Positions 1 to 10,389 of a stretch of DNA of 64,000 nt are shown one piece after another. The stretch is taken from assembly GCA_001600635.1 (NCBI GenBank), contig BCKL01000016.1, forward strand, positions 176,449-240,448, given 5' to 3'. Each line of letters opens with the position of its first letter. The stretch's first letter is position 1. This DNA comes from Leucosporidium creatinivorum (taxonomy: Eukaryota; Basidiomycota; Microbotryomycetes; Leucosporidiales; Leucosporidiaceae). The translations under genes and the position numbers were made by a program. Below the pieces are notes generated by a model, which ran no database searches, had not been told where the DNA came from, and was given only the letters and a program-made list of their open reading frames with translations.

Positions 1-593
1 CCCTTAATCGAGCGATGCAGATGGGTGCTGACTGCTCCTCACTTTGCTTTCCGTAGTTTGGCACTTTCATGAGTCTGCAAGTTATGGGTAAGCCTCTGTC
101 GCCCTTTCTTCGGCTTGTTCGACGTCCGAGCTCTCGCGCCCGGCGCGTCCCCACGCCGCTGCCCCTTCCTCCCTCTCCCCTCCTCCTTCGAGGTCGACAC
201 CATAGCTCACAAGCTGATACACTCTCATTCGCAGGCTGCATGTGGCTGTCGGACCACTACTGGGGAGAGCGCAATGCGGAGCGGCGGCAGAACAAGTCGT
301 TCCAGTACCGCTTCCTCATCGTTTGGAATTACTTCCTCATCGTCGGGGGCTGCTTCGTCACTGTACGTCCTGCAGAGCGCCTGTCCCCGAATCTCACTGA
401 CTCTCGCTCGCTTCGCAGGTGGCTGGAACCGTACGTCGTCATCACGCTCGGCCTGCTTGCTGAGTGCTGCAGCTGACTCGCTTCTCCCTCCTATATCTTT
501 TCATTTACTCCACAGTACGGTAGCATCGTCGGAATCATCAACGACTACTCAGGCAAAGCACTCACAGCCTTCTCCTGCGCCGACAACTCGTAG
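1..593 (+). CDS. Amino-acid transporter (Aa_trans family), 3' end only
   Basis: This is the last part of a membrane amino-acid permease that begins before the window. Three coding blocks are visible, joined by introns with GTAAG/GTACG donors and CAG acceptors, and the stop is TAG at 591-593. The last exons match almost codon for codon the end of the complete transporter at 1746-4344: both contain the block ERRQNKSFQYRF (EKRQNKSFQYRF in the neighbour), then YGSIVGIINDY, and both end CADNS. The two genes therefore form a direct tandem pair of paralogues with conserved intron positions. The family moves neutral amino acids across the plasma or vacuolar membrane by proton symport (family knowledge). 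Substrate and membrane cannot be told from the sequence. Only the C-terminal helices are present here. Confidence 0.85.
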
Positions 594-1745
594 AGCGGTG
601 TTCGGGACTCGAGCGGCGCCGAGGAGGACGCCGAGAATTGGTGTAGATATAGAGAGTTACGTCGCAATCTTTGCATACAGCGATAGATTTGGTAGAGGCC
701 CTTCTCGTCGGCAGGTTCCTCTCCGAAAGCAACCCGCTTAGAGAGGGAGTTCTTGCAGAGCAGTTGTAGCATCACTGTAAATCACTTGCATGCTCTCTAT
801 TGAACTGCTGGCGCTCCTTTCACTGCTTGTTGAACAGTGCCGGCGGCTCCTTGACGGCGTGGGCGAACCGAAAGCAGCCCTCGGCGACGTGCTCGGCGCT
901 CAGTCCGCTTGTTCGTCCTGTACGCTTCACCTCAAACAACGTGTACTATCAAAGTGCCATCCATTTGCGGGCGTCTGGGACACCACAAAGTCGGATAGAG
1001 CCTCGCAACGGAAGTAGCCAAGGACGGAAACAAGCGCCGAGCCCGAGCTGAGGCGAGCTTCACCGAGAGGCTGGGGGCTCCGATGTTGAGATCAGCCACA
1101 GTCGCGAGCGGCTTTGCGCTTGCAGTAAAGTACAACTAGGTGTAGGAGAAGCTGCTGTACAGTTTTGACGATGTACAAATCGTTGACTCGAAGAGATGAG
1201 ATCCCTTCGGCGGCCGCTTGCAGGCTTGCCGCGCCCAAGTCCCGTGACCAACTTCGTCCGGAACGACTGCCCTCCTCGCTCGCTCGGTATTCTGGGGGTG
1301 CCGCTATCGGCGGACGTCCTCTGCCGAGCTTCACCGTGTGCTCCTTTGCTCTGCACTGCAAGAGGCAGAGCTCTTCGGCGAACAGCCTGCAGAGCACCTT
1401 CTGCTGTAGATCAAGTTCCGTCGGGACTCGGAAGACCTGCAGATCAGATGCAAGCCGCTCCGTGCAAGTTTTCGAGTTCTGCAGTGAGGTCCAGAAGGCC
1501 CAAGCCGAGGCGGCAAAACTCGGATGTGAAAAGTCGAGTTTGCTTCCCCCGCGAACCTCCCACAACGCCTCGAGGGGCCTTGTATCTCTCCCCACTAGTT
1601 GCAATCTTCTCCACCTCTCTTTCTCTCCTCCCCATCACTCTCTCGACGCCCAGCGACCCGCCTCGACTACAGCGCCAGCCAACTTTTCGCCCTTCGCGCG
1701 CCATCTTCGACTCCCTCTCTACCACCCTACTCGCCGCCAAGGATC
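594..1745. other. Intergenic region between tandem transporters
   Basis: About 1.15 kb separate the stop of the first transporter from the start of the second. Open frames here overlap one another on both strands, have no matching splice pattern and read as arginine/serine-rich shadow translations. The last 150 bases before 1746 are pyrimidine-rich (CTCTCC, CTCCCC runs), as is usual for the promoter and 5' leader of a fungal gene. Nothing else is recognised. Confidence 0.5.
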
Positions 1746-4344
1746 ATGGCTTTCAACGACAAGAAGCTTAAGGACGATGAGGAGGTTAGCATCTCTGTGG
1801 GAGGTGCTGGAGCGGCTGATGTACAGCAGAACGCCGACGGAGTGTTCGGTCAGATCGAGGAGGGTGCTCCCAAGTGAGCTACATCGGCGGTCGTTGTCCT
1901 TCTCATCCACCGGCTAATCTCCCACTCTCCCGTGACAACAACCTACAGCTATGTGAACCTCGGATACGTCCGAGCAGCTGTGCTTCTCATGAAGGCCCAA
2001 ATCGGCCTCGGTGTTCTCGGGTACGTCCTGCCTTCGCTACATCGCGGCTTCGCACTTCAACCAAGCCCCTACTAAGCCACCCCCTTCAACTCACAGCATT
2101 CCTTCCGTCTTCTCGACCATCGGACTCATCCCTGGGCTCATCGCCCTCCTTGCCATCGGTGTCATCACCTCCTGGAGTTCGTTTGTGGTCGGTACATTCA
2201 AGTTGAGGCACCCCGAGGTAAGTCCGGCGGCTCTGACTCGTCCCAGACGCCGAGAAGTCGCTGACGAAGGCTTCGGCGCTCCCACTCTCCCTTCTTCCAC
2301 TTTTTCCTACCTCTCTACACCTCACAAACTTCGACTACATCATCACTACTCTCCACTCACTTCACTAGGTACACTCGATCGCCGATGTAGGATTTCTGTT
2401 CGGCGGCCGTATCGGTCGCGAACTGCTCGGGGGAGCCTTCTTCATCTACATGATCATGATCAGCGGCTCAGGAATGCTTGGAGTGAGTGTTTGACAGACT
2501 TTGACAAGCTTTGGGGCTGTTCCAAAGCTCGGAGCAGGTCACGACGGCTTGCGGAGCGCCTGCGCCGAGCAAGGTTGAGCAAGATCAACGGCTAACCCTC
2601 GTAACTACAGGTTTCGATCGCTCTCAACACTCTTTCAGAGCACGGAGTCTGCACAGTGGTCTTCGTTGTAGTAGCCGCCATCGTCGTATTCCTTCTCTCC
2701 TCGATCCAAACCCTCGACCGAGTTTCCTTCTTGGGCTGGATGGGTCTGATCGTACGTTGAGCTAGTCGGCGCCGAAGAGAGTTGCTGACCTCTCGCTTTC
2801 CTCTCCAGAGCATTATGGCCGCCATCCTCACTCTCACAGTTTCCGTCGGACTTCAAGACCGCCCGGCCGCCGCCCCTGCCTTCCCTGAGATGTGGGACAA
2901 GAACTTCCAGCTCTTCAGTCACTGCACCTGGGCCGAGGCTGGTGCCGCCCTTGGAACGCTTGTTTGTAAGTGTCGAAGCCGCTGAGCTGACTGGCAGTGT
3001 CTGTGTAGTGACCGCCGAGGCCGCCGAGCTCAAAACCAGCTCGCGGAGCTCACGTACAGCGCGCTGACCGTCTTTATAAATTACAGTCGCTTTCGGAGGA
3101 ACGCCTGCGTTCTTCAACGTCGTCGCCGAGTACGTTTTGCGCTGCCCCTCGCCGAGCGCCGCTCACTGACCTCTTAACCTCGCACAGGATGCGCAAGCCC
3201 AGCGACTTCCCCAAGACTGTTGCTATTTGCCAGTCTTACGTCACCGCTGTGTATGCCGTCATCGGAGCCGTGGTTTACTGTGAGCGACTTTGGATCTTGT
3301 TCGGCGCCGAGCTCGCGCTGACTTTCCTCTCCTCTTCAGACTACTGCGGCGACTACGTCGCTTCGCCTGCTCTCGGTAGTGCTGGACCGCTACTCAAGAA
3401 GGTCTGCTACGGTCTCGCCATCCCCGCCCTCGTTATCGGTTCCGTCATGTGCGCCCCTGTGCTCCTTGATCCTGCTCGCCGAAGCTGACCTTCCTCCCCG
3501 CTCACAGCTACACCCATCTACCGGCCAAATACGTCTTTGTTCGTATCTTCCGCGGATCGCGCCACCTGGTGTCCAATTCCGCCATTCACTACACCGGCTG
3601 GTTGGGTAGCGTTTTTGGCTGCACCCTCATCGCCTTCATCATCGCGGAGGGTATCCCGGTCTTCGGTGGTTTGATCGGACTAGGTAACCTACTCCGCTCA
3701 TCTTCCCATCTGCCCCTCTCCAGCCGAGCTTCGCCTCTACGAAAGCTCGGCGAGTGGCTCGGCGACCTTCTGATCATACGCTCACGCCTCTTCGCTTCCC
3801 TTCTTCCTCCTCGTCACCTCCGTACTTTCTCTATACTTCTCAAATCTATCTTCCCTGCATCTCACTACGGTAGTCGGCGCCCTCGTAGGTCCTCGTCCCG
3901 CTTCGGCGCGACCTCGGCGACAATTGCTGACTAAACGCTCCCCTCCCCTCCTCATCTCGCTACCGCAGTTCGGAACCATCATGAGCATGCAGACCATGGG
4001 GGCCATGTGGTTGTACGACAACAGCTGGGGAGCTCGCAACGCTGAGAAGCGCCAGAACAAGTCCTTCCAGTACCGCTTTCTCGTCGGCTGGAACTACTTC
4101 ATCATCCTCGCGGGTTCCCTCATCACCGTAAGTCCTCGGATTCAGCCTTCTAGCCCAAGCCATTGCCTGAGCACTGCACTGACAACTGTCTCGTCTCCCT
4201 CGCCTCCCCCTTCCTCGTCTTCTTCTCCTCCTGGCGTCCCTTTCACCGCTACAGATCCTCGGCACTTACGGCAGCATCGTCGGAATCATTAACGACTACG
4301 CCGGAAAGTCCCTCAGCGCATTCCCTTGCGCCGACAACTCGTAG
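1746..4344 (+). CDS. Amino-acid transporter (Aa_trans/AAAP family)
   Basis: A multi-pass permease of roughly 480 residues in about eleven exons. The N-terminus starting MAFNDKKLKDDEEVS is hydrophilic and cytosolic. It is followed by the family's first-helix signature, read across a splice as MKAQIGLGVLGIPSVF (a small-residue-rich, glycine-broken helix), and by about ten more hydrophobic segments, including YGLAIPALVIGSVM and the C-terminal EGIPVFGGLIGL. Donors are GTGAGC, GTACGT and GTAAGT, and introns carry CTGAC branch sites. The stop is TAG at 4342-4344. The layout resembles fungal neutral amino-acid permeases of the Neurospora mtr type (family knowledge), which are proton-coupled plasma-membrane carriers; vacuolar AVT-type transport cannot be excluded. 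A tandem paralogue lies directly upstream (1-593). The start is chosen because it is the first ATG in the exon that splices into the conserved helix. Confidence 0.85.
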
Positions 4345-5511
4345 AGCGGGCTCGCTTAGACATCGCCGAAGTCAAAAGGCTGGGAAGACTCGACTAGAGT
4401 TAGAAGGGTTTGTCGCGCAGTAATTGTCGTTGCAAATATGTAGTAGTATATCGCCTCTCAACTCCTGCGCGAAGGGCCGTCCTGTCGTAGATCGGCGAAG
4501 AGATGAGCGAGGTTCGGCGGTCTTTCCGCTCGCCCCTTCCCCTCTCTGGCTCTCCTCTGCCTCTGACCGCAACTCGCAGTGTTCAGTCGATTACGCCGAC
4601 TCGAACTGAGTGGCTACTCGCAGCTTACAGTCGTGAAAGGACCGGGAAGGCCAACAGTCCAGCCATGGAGCTCGTTGGTGGTCGGCTCAGCTGCCCGAGC
4701 AATACAGGAAGCTGTCTACAGCTCGCTAGTCCTATTTTCCACGTTATCACTGCTGCACCCCTCTCGCAACGTCAACGACTTGCACTCACCGCGAGACAGC
4801 TCTGCTTCTCTCCTTCACCTCCTTCGCTTCGGTCTTTCGACAGTCGGTTCAACGCTACAGGAAGCAGTCGCTCTGCTAAGTCGTGACATCGTACACACCC
4901 TTTGTCCGAACCGCCTCGACCACCGCCAGCCTCTCCCCGGCCCCCGCAAGCCTCACCGCGCCTCTCCGTCCCTTGAGGGGTCTTTCGGTAGCAGCAGCAG
5001 GTGCTAGAAGTGTACAGACGAGTCTGTGGAGTAGCGCAAGCCCAAGGGTAGCTTCAAGCGAGGGCAACTGAAGGTGCGTTCGAGCTGAGCCGTTGGGACG
5101 AGTTGAGAAGCACCTAGAGGCTAGGAGAGGCTATACGAAGGCGGGGAGGAGATATCTGAGTGGTCAGCAGCCGGTCCGAGTGAACAGCGAGTGCTCCGGC
5201 GCCCTAGACGCTGCTTGGGCCGCCACGCCGCGTGAAAGCGGCCGAAGCCGTAGCTCAGCAGGCTCGCTGTACGACGGTAGACCGTGGAGTACGCAGGAAC
5301 TGGTATACTAGACCAATAGCTGCTGCCTCGCTGCATCCTACAGACCTGAAGTAGCCGCAGGGCTCGCCTCATTCTTCTTCAGCTTCATAGACAAAGCTAT
5401 ACGGGTCGCTGACCTTCTCATTCTCCTACAGATCTACACTACATCGACTCTTCGCCTAGTCTCACCCACCTACGGCCTTTCGTCAGCTTGATACCTCTTC
5501 GCCGAGCAGCG
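4345..5511. other. Intergenic region
   Basis: About 1.17 kb between the transporter and the OCRL-like gene. Scattered short frames on both strands do not connect through plausible introns. Repeated GCTGTA/TACAGC words occur, as in most spacers of this window. No RNA gene or repeat is seen. Confidence 0.45.
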
Positions 5512-8500
5512 ATGGCCCCAGAACTCGCGGTGTAGTGAGCTCGGATGTGCTTTCGAGGTCAAAGAATCGCCAAACCGACTCTTTTGTACTATCTCCACCT
5601 ACAGCACCGCCCTGCAGAAGCTGCTACAGCCGACCGAGACGGCCAAGTTCGCCGCCGATGTCCTCGAGGCGCCGCAGACTAAAGTCAATGGAGCACCACC
5701 GGCACTCAAAGGCGCTCGGAGAAGTGTAGGAGTCATCAGCAACGTCGCGAGCGGCACCGAAGAAGCAGCGTGCGTTCTCTCGGAGCTCAGTCCATTTCCA
5801 AACTGACCTCTCTCACCCACAGCCTCATCGTCTTCCGTCGACCAACATCACCCATCGTCGTCGCGACTATACCCATCTACTCCGACTTCAAGCTCAGCAT
5901 CCAGCAGACCGACTCGGCAGCCGACTCGTCGACTCCTCGGTCTCGTTTCCTCATCACTTTCTGCTCGCCTCAGAACGAGCGCCTCTCAGTCCTTGCAGAC
6001 GACTTCGGAGCCCTCTCTGACCTGATTGCAGAGGTCCGACGATTGGCCAGCATCGCCGAGTCGGAGAAGTGGAAGGAAGGAGGACAGAGTCACGGCTGGC
6101 TCGCGGCGTACGCTCCTCATGAGTCGGATGCTGGTTCGGACCACCAGACACTCGCTAGATTCGACTCGGCGGTCTCGAGCGCCTACTCAATGCGTATCTC
6201 GTCGCCAATGGGTCAGTCGGTCACTGGACCTGTCCCGCTTCGGCGCTTTCAGCTGACCGTTCTCCCGCCTCTGCAGCCCTTCGCACCGGCCTCGGAGCTA
6301 TCGACTGGAACGCCGATGGCTCGCCTTTCGATTCGCCTGATCTCAGAGAGTCAGAAGCTGCCGACCAACGTTTGCAATGGGTTGTTGACCGGCTGAGCAG
6401 CCGAGAGGACGAGTTCACGCTCAAGGAGGACATCAAGTGAGTTTAAATCGTCAGTCGAGAAATCTGGCGAACTGACTCGTTTTTCGTAGAATCTTCATGA
6501 CGACTTTCAATGTAAACGACACCCTGCCCAAGGGAGCCGACCTCTCGCCCTGGCTCGCTGGCATTGACGACGCCGAGCTGCTCGTCTTCGGGTACGTCAT
6601 TTGCGCGTCTCTGACACAGTCGTTTCATTACTGAGCCACATCCCAGCTTCCAGGAGTTCGACCTGTCGACCGAGGCCATGGTCCGCTACTCGTCCACTCG
6701 CGAGCACCAGTGGCGGGAAGCCATTGAGAAGGGCTTGGGAGAGCGTGCAGCTCGGTATCAGAAGGTGTGCTACAGCTCCACCTTAGTCTGAAGCACATCG
6801 ACTGACCCATCAGAAAAAGCTCCATTCCCGTCAACTCGTCGGCGCCCTCATGATCATCTACGTCCGCAAGGACTCGGCTCAGCACGTCTCCTCCGTCACC
6901 TCCAACTCGCTCGCTACTGGCATCATGGGTTTGATGGCCAACAAGGGCGGCGTCGCCATCCGCTTGCGCTATAAGGACTCGTGGCTAACCTTCGTCAACT
7001 CGCACCTCGCCGCCTTCACCAACCAAGTCGAGGCTCGCAACACCATGTTCCGCGATACGACGCGCTACCTCGGCTTTCCTCTCGAGAAGGGATCATCGCG
7101 AGATCCTTGGCTTCCGAACCTCCGACACGACGTCGAGCGACCTACGCCGACGGGCTTGGTCGGAGTCTACGACTCGAAGCGACCTACGCCGACGGGCTCG
7201 GTCGGAGTCTACGACTCGCATCACCTATTTTGGCTCGGAGATCTCAACGTGAGTCTGTCTCTAACACATACGAGAAAAGAGAAGCTAACGTTCTGGCTCG
7301 CAGTACCGTCTCGACCTTCCTCGTGCCGACGTCCTTCGCATGGTCGAGCATGAGGAGTGGGAGATGCTCCTCGAGTTCGACCAGCTCAAGCTACAGAAGA
7401 AGCACGACTTGGCCTTCTCCGACTTTGAGGAAGCCGAGATCACCTTCGCGCCGACGTTTAAGTTGGACCCTGGCAAGGCCAAGGTCTACGACTCGAGCGA
7501 GAAGCAGAGGACGCCCTCATGGACAGATCGGATCCAGTGGCTTTCGTGGCACGAGAGCACCGTCGAGTCGCTGCACTACAAGGCGCACCACGACATTCTG
7601 CTCTCAGATCATCGACCCGTGTCGTCGCTCGTCAAGGTTCAGGTGAGCTGATCTCGCTTCGCTCGGCGAGTCGATCGCTTACCCTCTGTCCCATAGATCT
7701 GCACCGTCATCAAAGAGAAGCGGAGCAAACTCATGACCGACACCCTCAGCGAGCTCGACTCGTTCGAGAACGACGCCCTTCCCGAGGTCAAGATTCACCC
7801 CTCGCCATCCGTCGAATTCGGCACAATCTCCTACCTCCGCCCCGAGACTCAGTCGATCGAGGTCGTCAACGTCGGCAGCGTCATCGCACAGTGGTCCTTC
7901 GTTCTTCGACCCGGCGCCACCGCCCTCACCGCTCCCTGGCTCTCCGTCACCCCGACGAGTGGGCTCATCCTTCCCGGCCAAAAGTCTCTCGTCAATTTCA
8001 CCATCAACGTCGACGCTACCACCGCACCTCGACTCAACTTTTCCGCTCGACCAGAGGACGAGCTCTCGGATCTACTCATCCTCTCCATCGACAAACGCGA
8101 CCTATTCCTCTCCGTCTCGGCGCGAGAATACCAGCGCACTTGCTTCGCCAACTCGCTCGTTCGACTCGGCAGGCTACTCGATCCGATCAGGGAGGTCGAG
8201 GGGGAGAAACTGGAAGCGATGGCGCATGAGGCAGACGCTACTGTCGAGGGAGAAGGAGGGGAGAAGATGAGCGTCGTCCGGCCGGCGTTCAGGATGCTCG
8301 AGTTCCTCGCCGAGTATGGACTCGATGACCAGGAGCTTTTCATCGCTTCGGGCGACTCGGAGCTTGTCGGCCTCATTCGTGAGGCTCTCGATACAGTGAG
8401 CTGTCACCTATTGTACCTCGGCGTCCCAGCTAAACCTCTTCTTCCGCAGGGCGGACTCTTGCCTCTCGAGCGACTTCGCGGCCCCGCCAGTCAACCTCCT

Positions 8501-9236
8501 CCATCTCCACTGCCATCCCAAGAGTCACTCGAGGAGCTCGCCCGTCTGTCACTCGAGGACGAGCCGCTCGACGAGGGAGACATGGGCGTCGTGCCCCTCT
8601 CGCCCGAACAGGCTCGACGGCCTGTTCTGGCCCCCCCACTACCTCGAACCGACTCCTCCGCCTCCACCACTTCGACCGCCTCGACGAGGACCCTCACTCA
8701 AGAGCAGCTCGGCGTTGCGAGCATGGCTAGCTGCTTCACCCGGTGGCTGGACGCGCTGCCAGAGCCGCTGGTGACGTTCATGGCGTACTCGAGGGCGTTG
8801 AGGGTGGAGAATAGGGAAGAGGCATACGCTGTAGTGCGGAGTCTGCCGGCGATCGTGAGTTGGCTTTGCTCGTTCGGCGTTGAAAAACGGTGGAGAGAAA
8901 CTCGATGCTGATTGCTCGCGTCCTCCATCCACAGCACGCCAACCTCCTTATCTACCTCGTCGGTTTCCTCAAGGTCTACGTCAAGCAGATCGAGGATCCG
9001 AAACAGCGTGCAGCTCGCATCTCTCGCCTCGGTGAGTCGGCGGCTTGCTCAGCGATATCGTTCTCGCGCGCTAAGAATCTCTCGCTGACTCCTTCCTACC
9101 CTACACAGCGGTCGTCTTCTCCACCGTCATTCTTCACCCCGACCCTTCCGCTACGCCCGACACGCTGTCCCTCTCATCGTCCATCCCTCGGCGGCGCCAG
9201 GCCTTCATTCTCCTACTGCTCGAGGAGGGAAAGTGA
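5512..9236 (+). CDS. OCRL/INPP5B-type inositol polyphosphate 5-phosphatase with RhoGAP-like domain
   Basis: A protein of roughly 1,000 residues that should remove the 5-phosphate from phosphoinositides such as PI(4,5)P2 on endosome, Golgi or plasma membranes. The short first exon (MAPELAVY) splices at TA|GTGAGC and keeps frame into YTALQKLLQP. The 5-phosphatase domain shows FNVNDTLP, FGFQEFDL, FVNSHLAAF, FWLGDLN, TPSWTDRI and SDHRPV, which together include the Mg-binding and catalytic residues of the family. An ASH-type beta domain (around DFGTIS-like FGTISYLRPETQ) and a C-terminal RhoGAP fold (LPEPLVTF) follow, ending LLLLEEGK with TGA at 9234-9236. As in OCRL, the position of the RhoGAP catalytic arginine is not conserved (ELFIASG where active GAPs have a GIFRxSG-like motif), so it is probably a binding module. 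A 14-residue tandem duplication precedes FWLGDLN. About ten introns are present. Confidence 0.9.
7137..7220 (+). repeat. 42-bp in-frame tandem duplication inside the 5-phosphatase domain
   Basis: Two direct copies of a 42-base unit (7137-7178 and 7179-7220) differ at a few positions. Each encodes RPTPTG(L/S)VGVYDS plus one linking residue, so the frame is kept. The repeat lies in the loop directly before the catalytic FWLGDLN strand. Confidence 0.9.
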
Positions 9237-9273
9237 ATGATCTGCTGATTTCATCAGGTCACGGCTGCTGCTA

Positions 9274-9974
9274 TCAACTAAGGCTGCCAGGTCTAGCGCC
9301 AACAAGTTCGTCGCGCTGCTCGTGGTGGCATGGAAATGGACCATGCCGACTGTTTAAGTCGATGGGGGTAATCGGGTCGCCAAGGTTTTTCTTTTTTTTT
9401 ATTAGGGACCTGTAATACCTCTCAGTCAGCTTCAGGTCCAGCTTGAAAGTAGCAAATGGCCAANNCACTCTTTCCAGCTCGAAGCGAAGCCGGCGACCAC
9501 ACGGGCCGAAGGGACAGGCCTCGTTGTACGCTGTTGGGCAGTAACAGGTCAGCTTGCGAAGATTGAGGATCCTAGTAATGAACTCACCCGAGTTGAACCG
9601 TATATGTACAGCTGCAATCGACCCGCCCCTCGCACCGAGTTTCCGGCCGACCTGCGACGGGATATCAGCGACGTCGTTCCTCCTCTCTTCATCAGGGTAT
9701 TCACCGTCACAGTAGGACTCTATCCTCCTTCACCCTGACGCCGACGAGAGCCAACCTTCTTGGCGAGACTGCTCGGCGCGGTCGGCAGCGAGCGGCGATG
9801 GGAGCACCAGAGGCAGGGAGGAGAGAGGCAAAAGAGTCGTCAGCTATCTATCGACTGTTACGCCCCTCTCGAGGACTCACCGAAAGCTTTTGCCTTGAAG
9901 TCCGCTCGGCGTCGTGACGGAGAAGAGAAGTGAGGAGTAGAAGAGCAAGAGCCAAACTCGCCCGCATCAGCCAT
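9274..9974 (-). CDS. Possible small spliced gene, unrecognised
   Basis: The minus strand shows a series of coding-like pieces flanked by good splice signals. A start (MADAGEFG, 9974) leads to RRRADFKAKAFG, closed by a GTGAGT donor. Further pieces follow: SLAKKVGRKLGARGG, AVHIRFNS and then, after a GTGAGTTC donor and an AACAG acceptor, AYNEACPFGPCG, reaching a possible stop near 9274. Two undetermined bases (9464-9465) fall inside the last part, so the frame there is uncertain. The basic N-terminus could suit a mitochondrial or nucleic-acid-binding protein, but I do not recognise a family. It could also be chance. Confidence 0.25.
9464..9465. other. Two undetermined bases
   Basis: Two N characters interrupt the sequence. 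Any reading frame across this point is unreliable. Confidence 0.95.
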
Positions 9975-10389
9975 TTCTTCCCACAGTGTGCTCCCAGCCC
10001 TGAGGGATTTCGGCTTGCTCAGCACCCTGCAACTCCTTCCAGAAACTCCTTCCATCTCGTGCTCCTCCCCCGCCACCTCCTGCCTCGGGGTGGGCTCGCT
10101 CCGGGCTCCATTAGCACCGCTCGCCATTACTTGCGTAGAGTAAATGCTGCACCTCTATACATTACTACACATCTAGAGTTCGCCCACCGCCTTGCAATCT
10201 CCCACCTCGACCTGCCCCTCCTCCGAGCTTCGTTCACCGACCAACTCGGCGCAGGCTTACAGCTGGGCCGAAAAGGCTTGTCCCAGGCGCGTTTTTTTTA
10301 AAAATCCGACCGATTCCCTACAGAGCGATTGTAGGAGTACAGGAGGCCTGAGAGTCGTGTATTATAGCTTTATAGACCCAGCTCATGAA
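9975..10389. other. Spacer without a supported gene
   Basis: Pyrimidine-rich sequence leading toward the plus-strand exon at 10486. A T-rich run lies near 10290-10300. It resembles a promoter region for a plus-strand gene, but only an orphan first exon follows. Confidence 0.35.

Noticed and set aside
5161-5310. GC-rich stretch with GTAGCTCAGCAGG resembling a tRNA D-arm
   Set aside because: No GTTCGANNC T-arm or acceptor pairing at the right distance; not a tRNA.
9370-9405. A/T-rich run resembling a poly(A) tail of a retrotransposed copy
   Set aside because: No coding copy lies next to it and no target-site duplication is visible; it also fits as a lysine-rich exon of the possible minus-strand gene.
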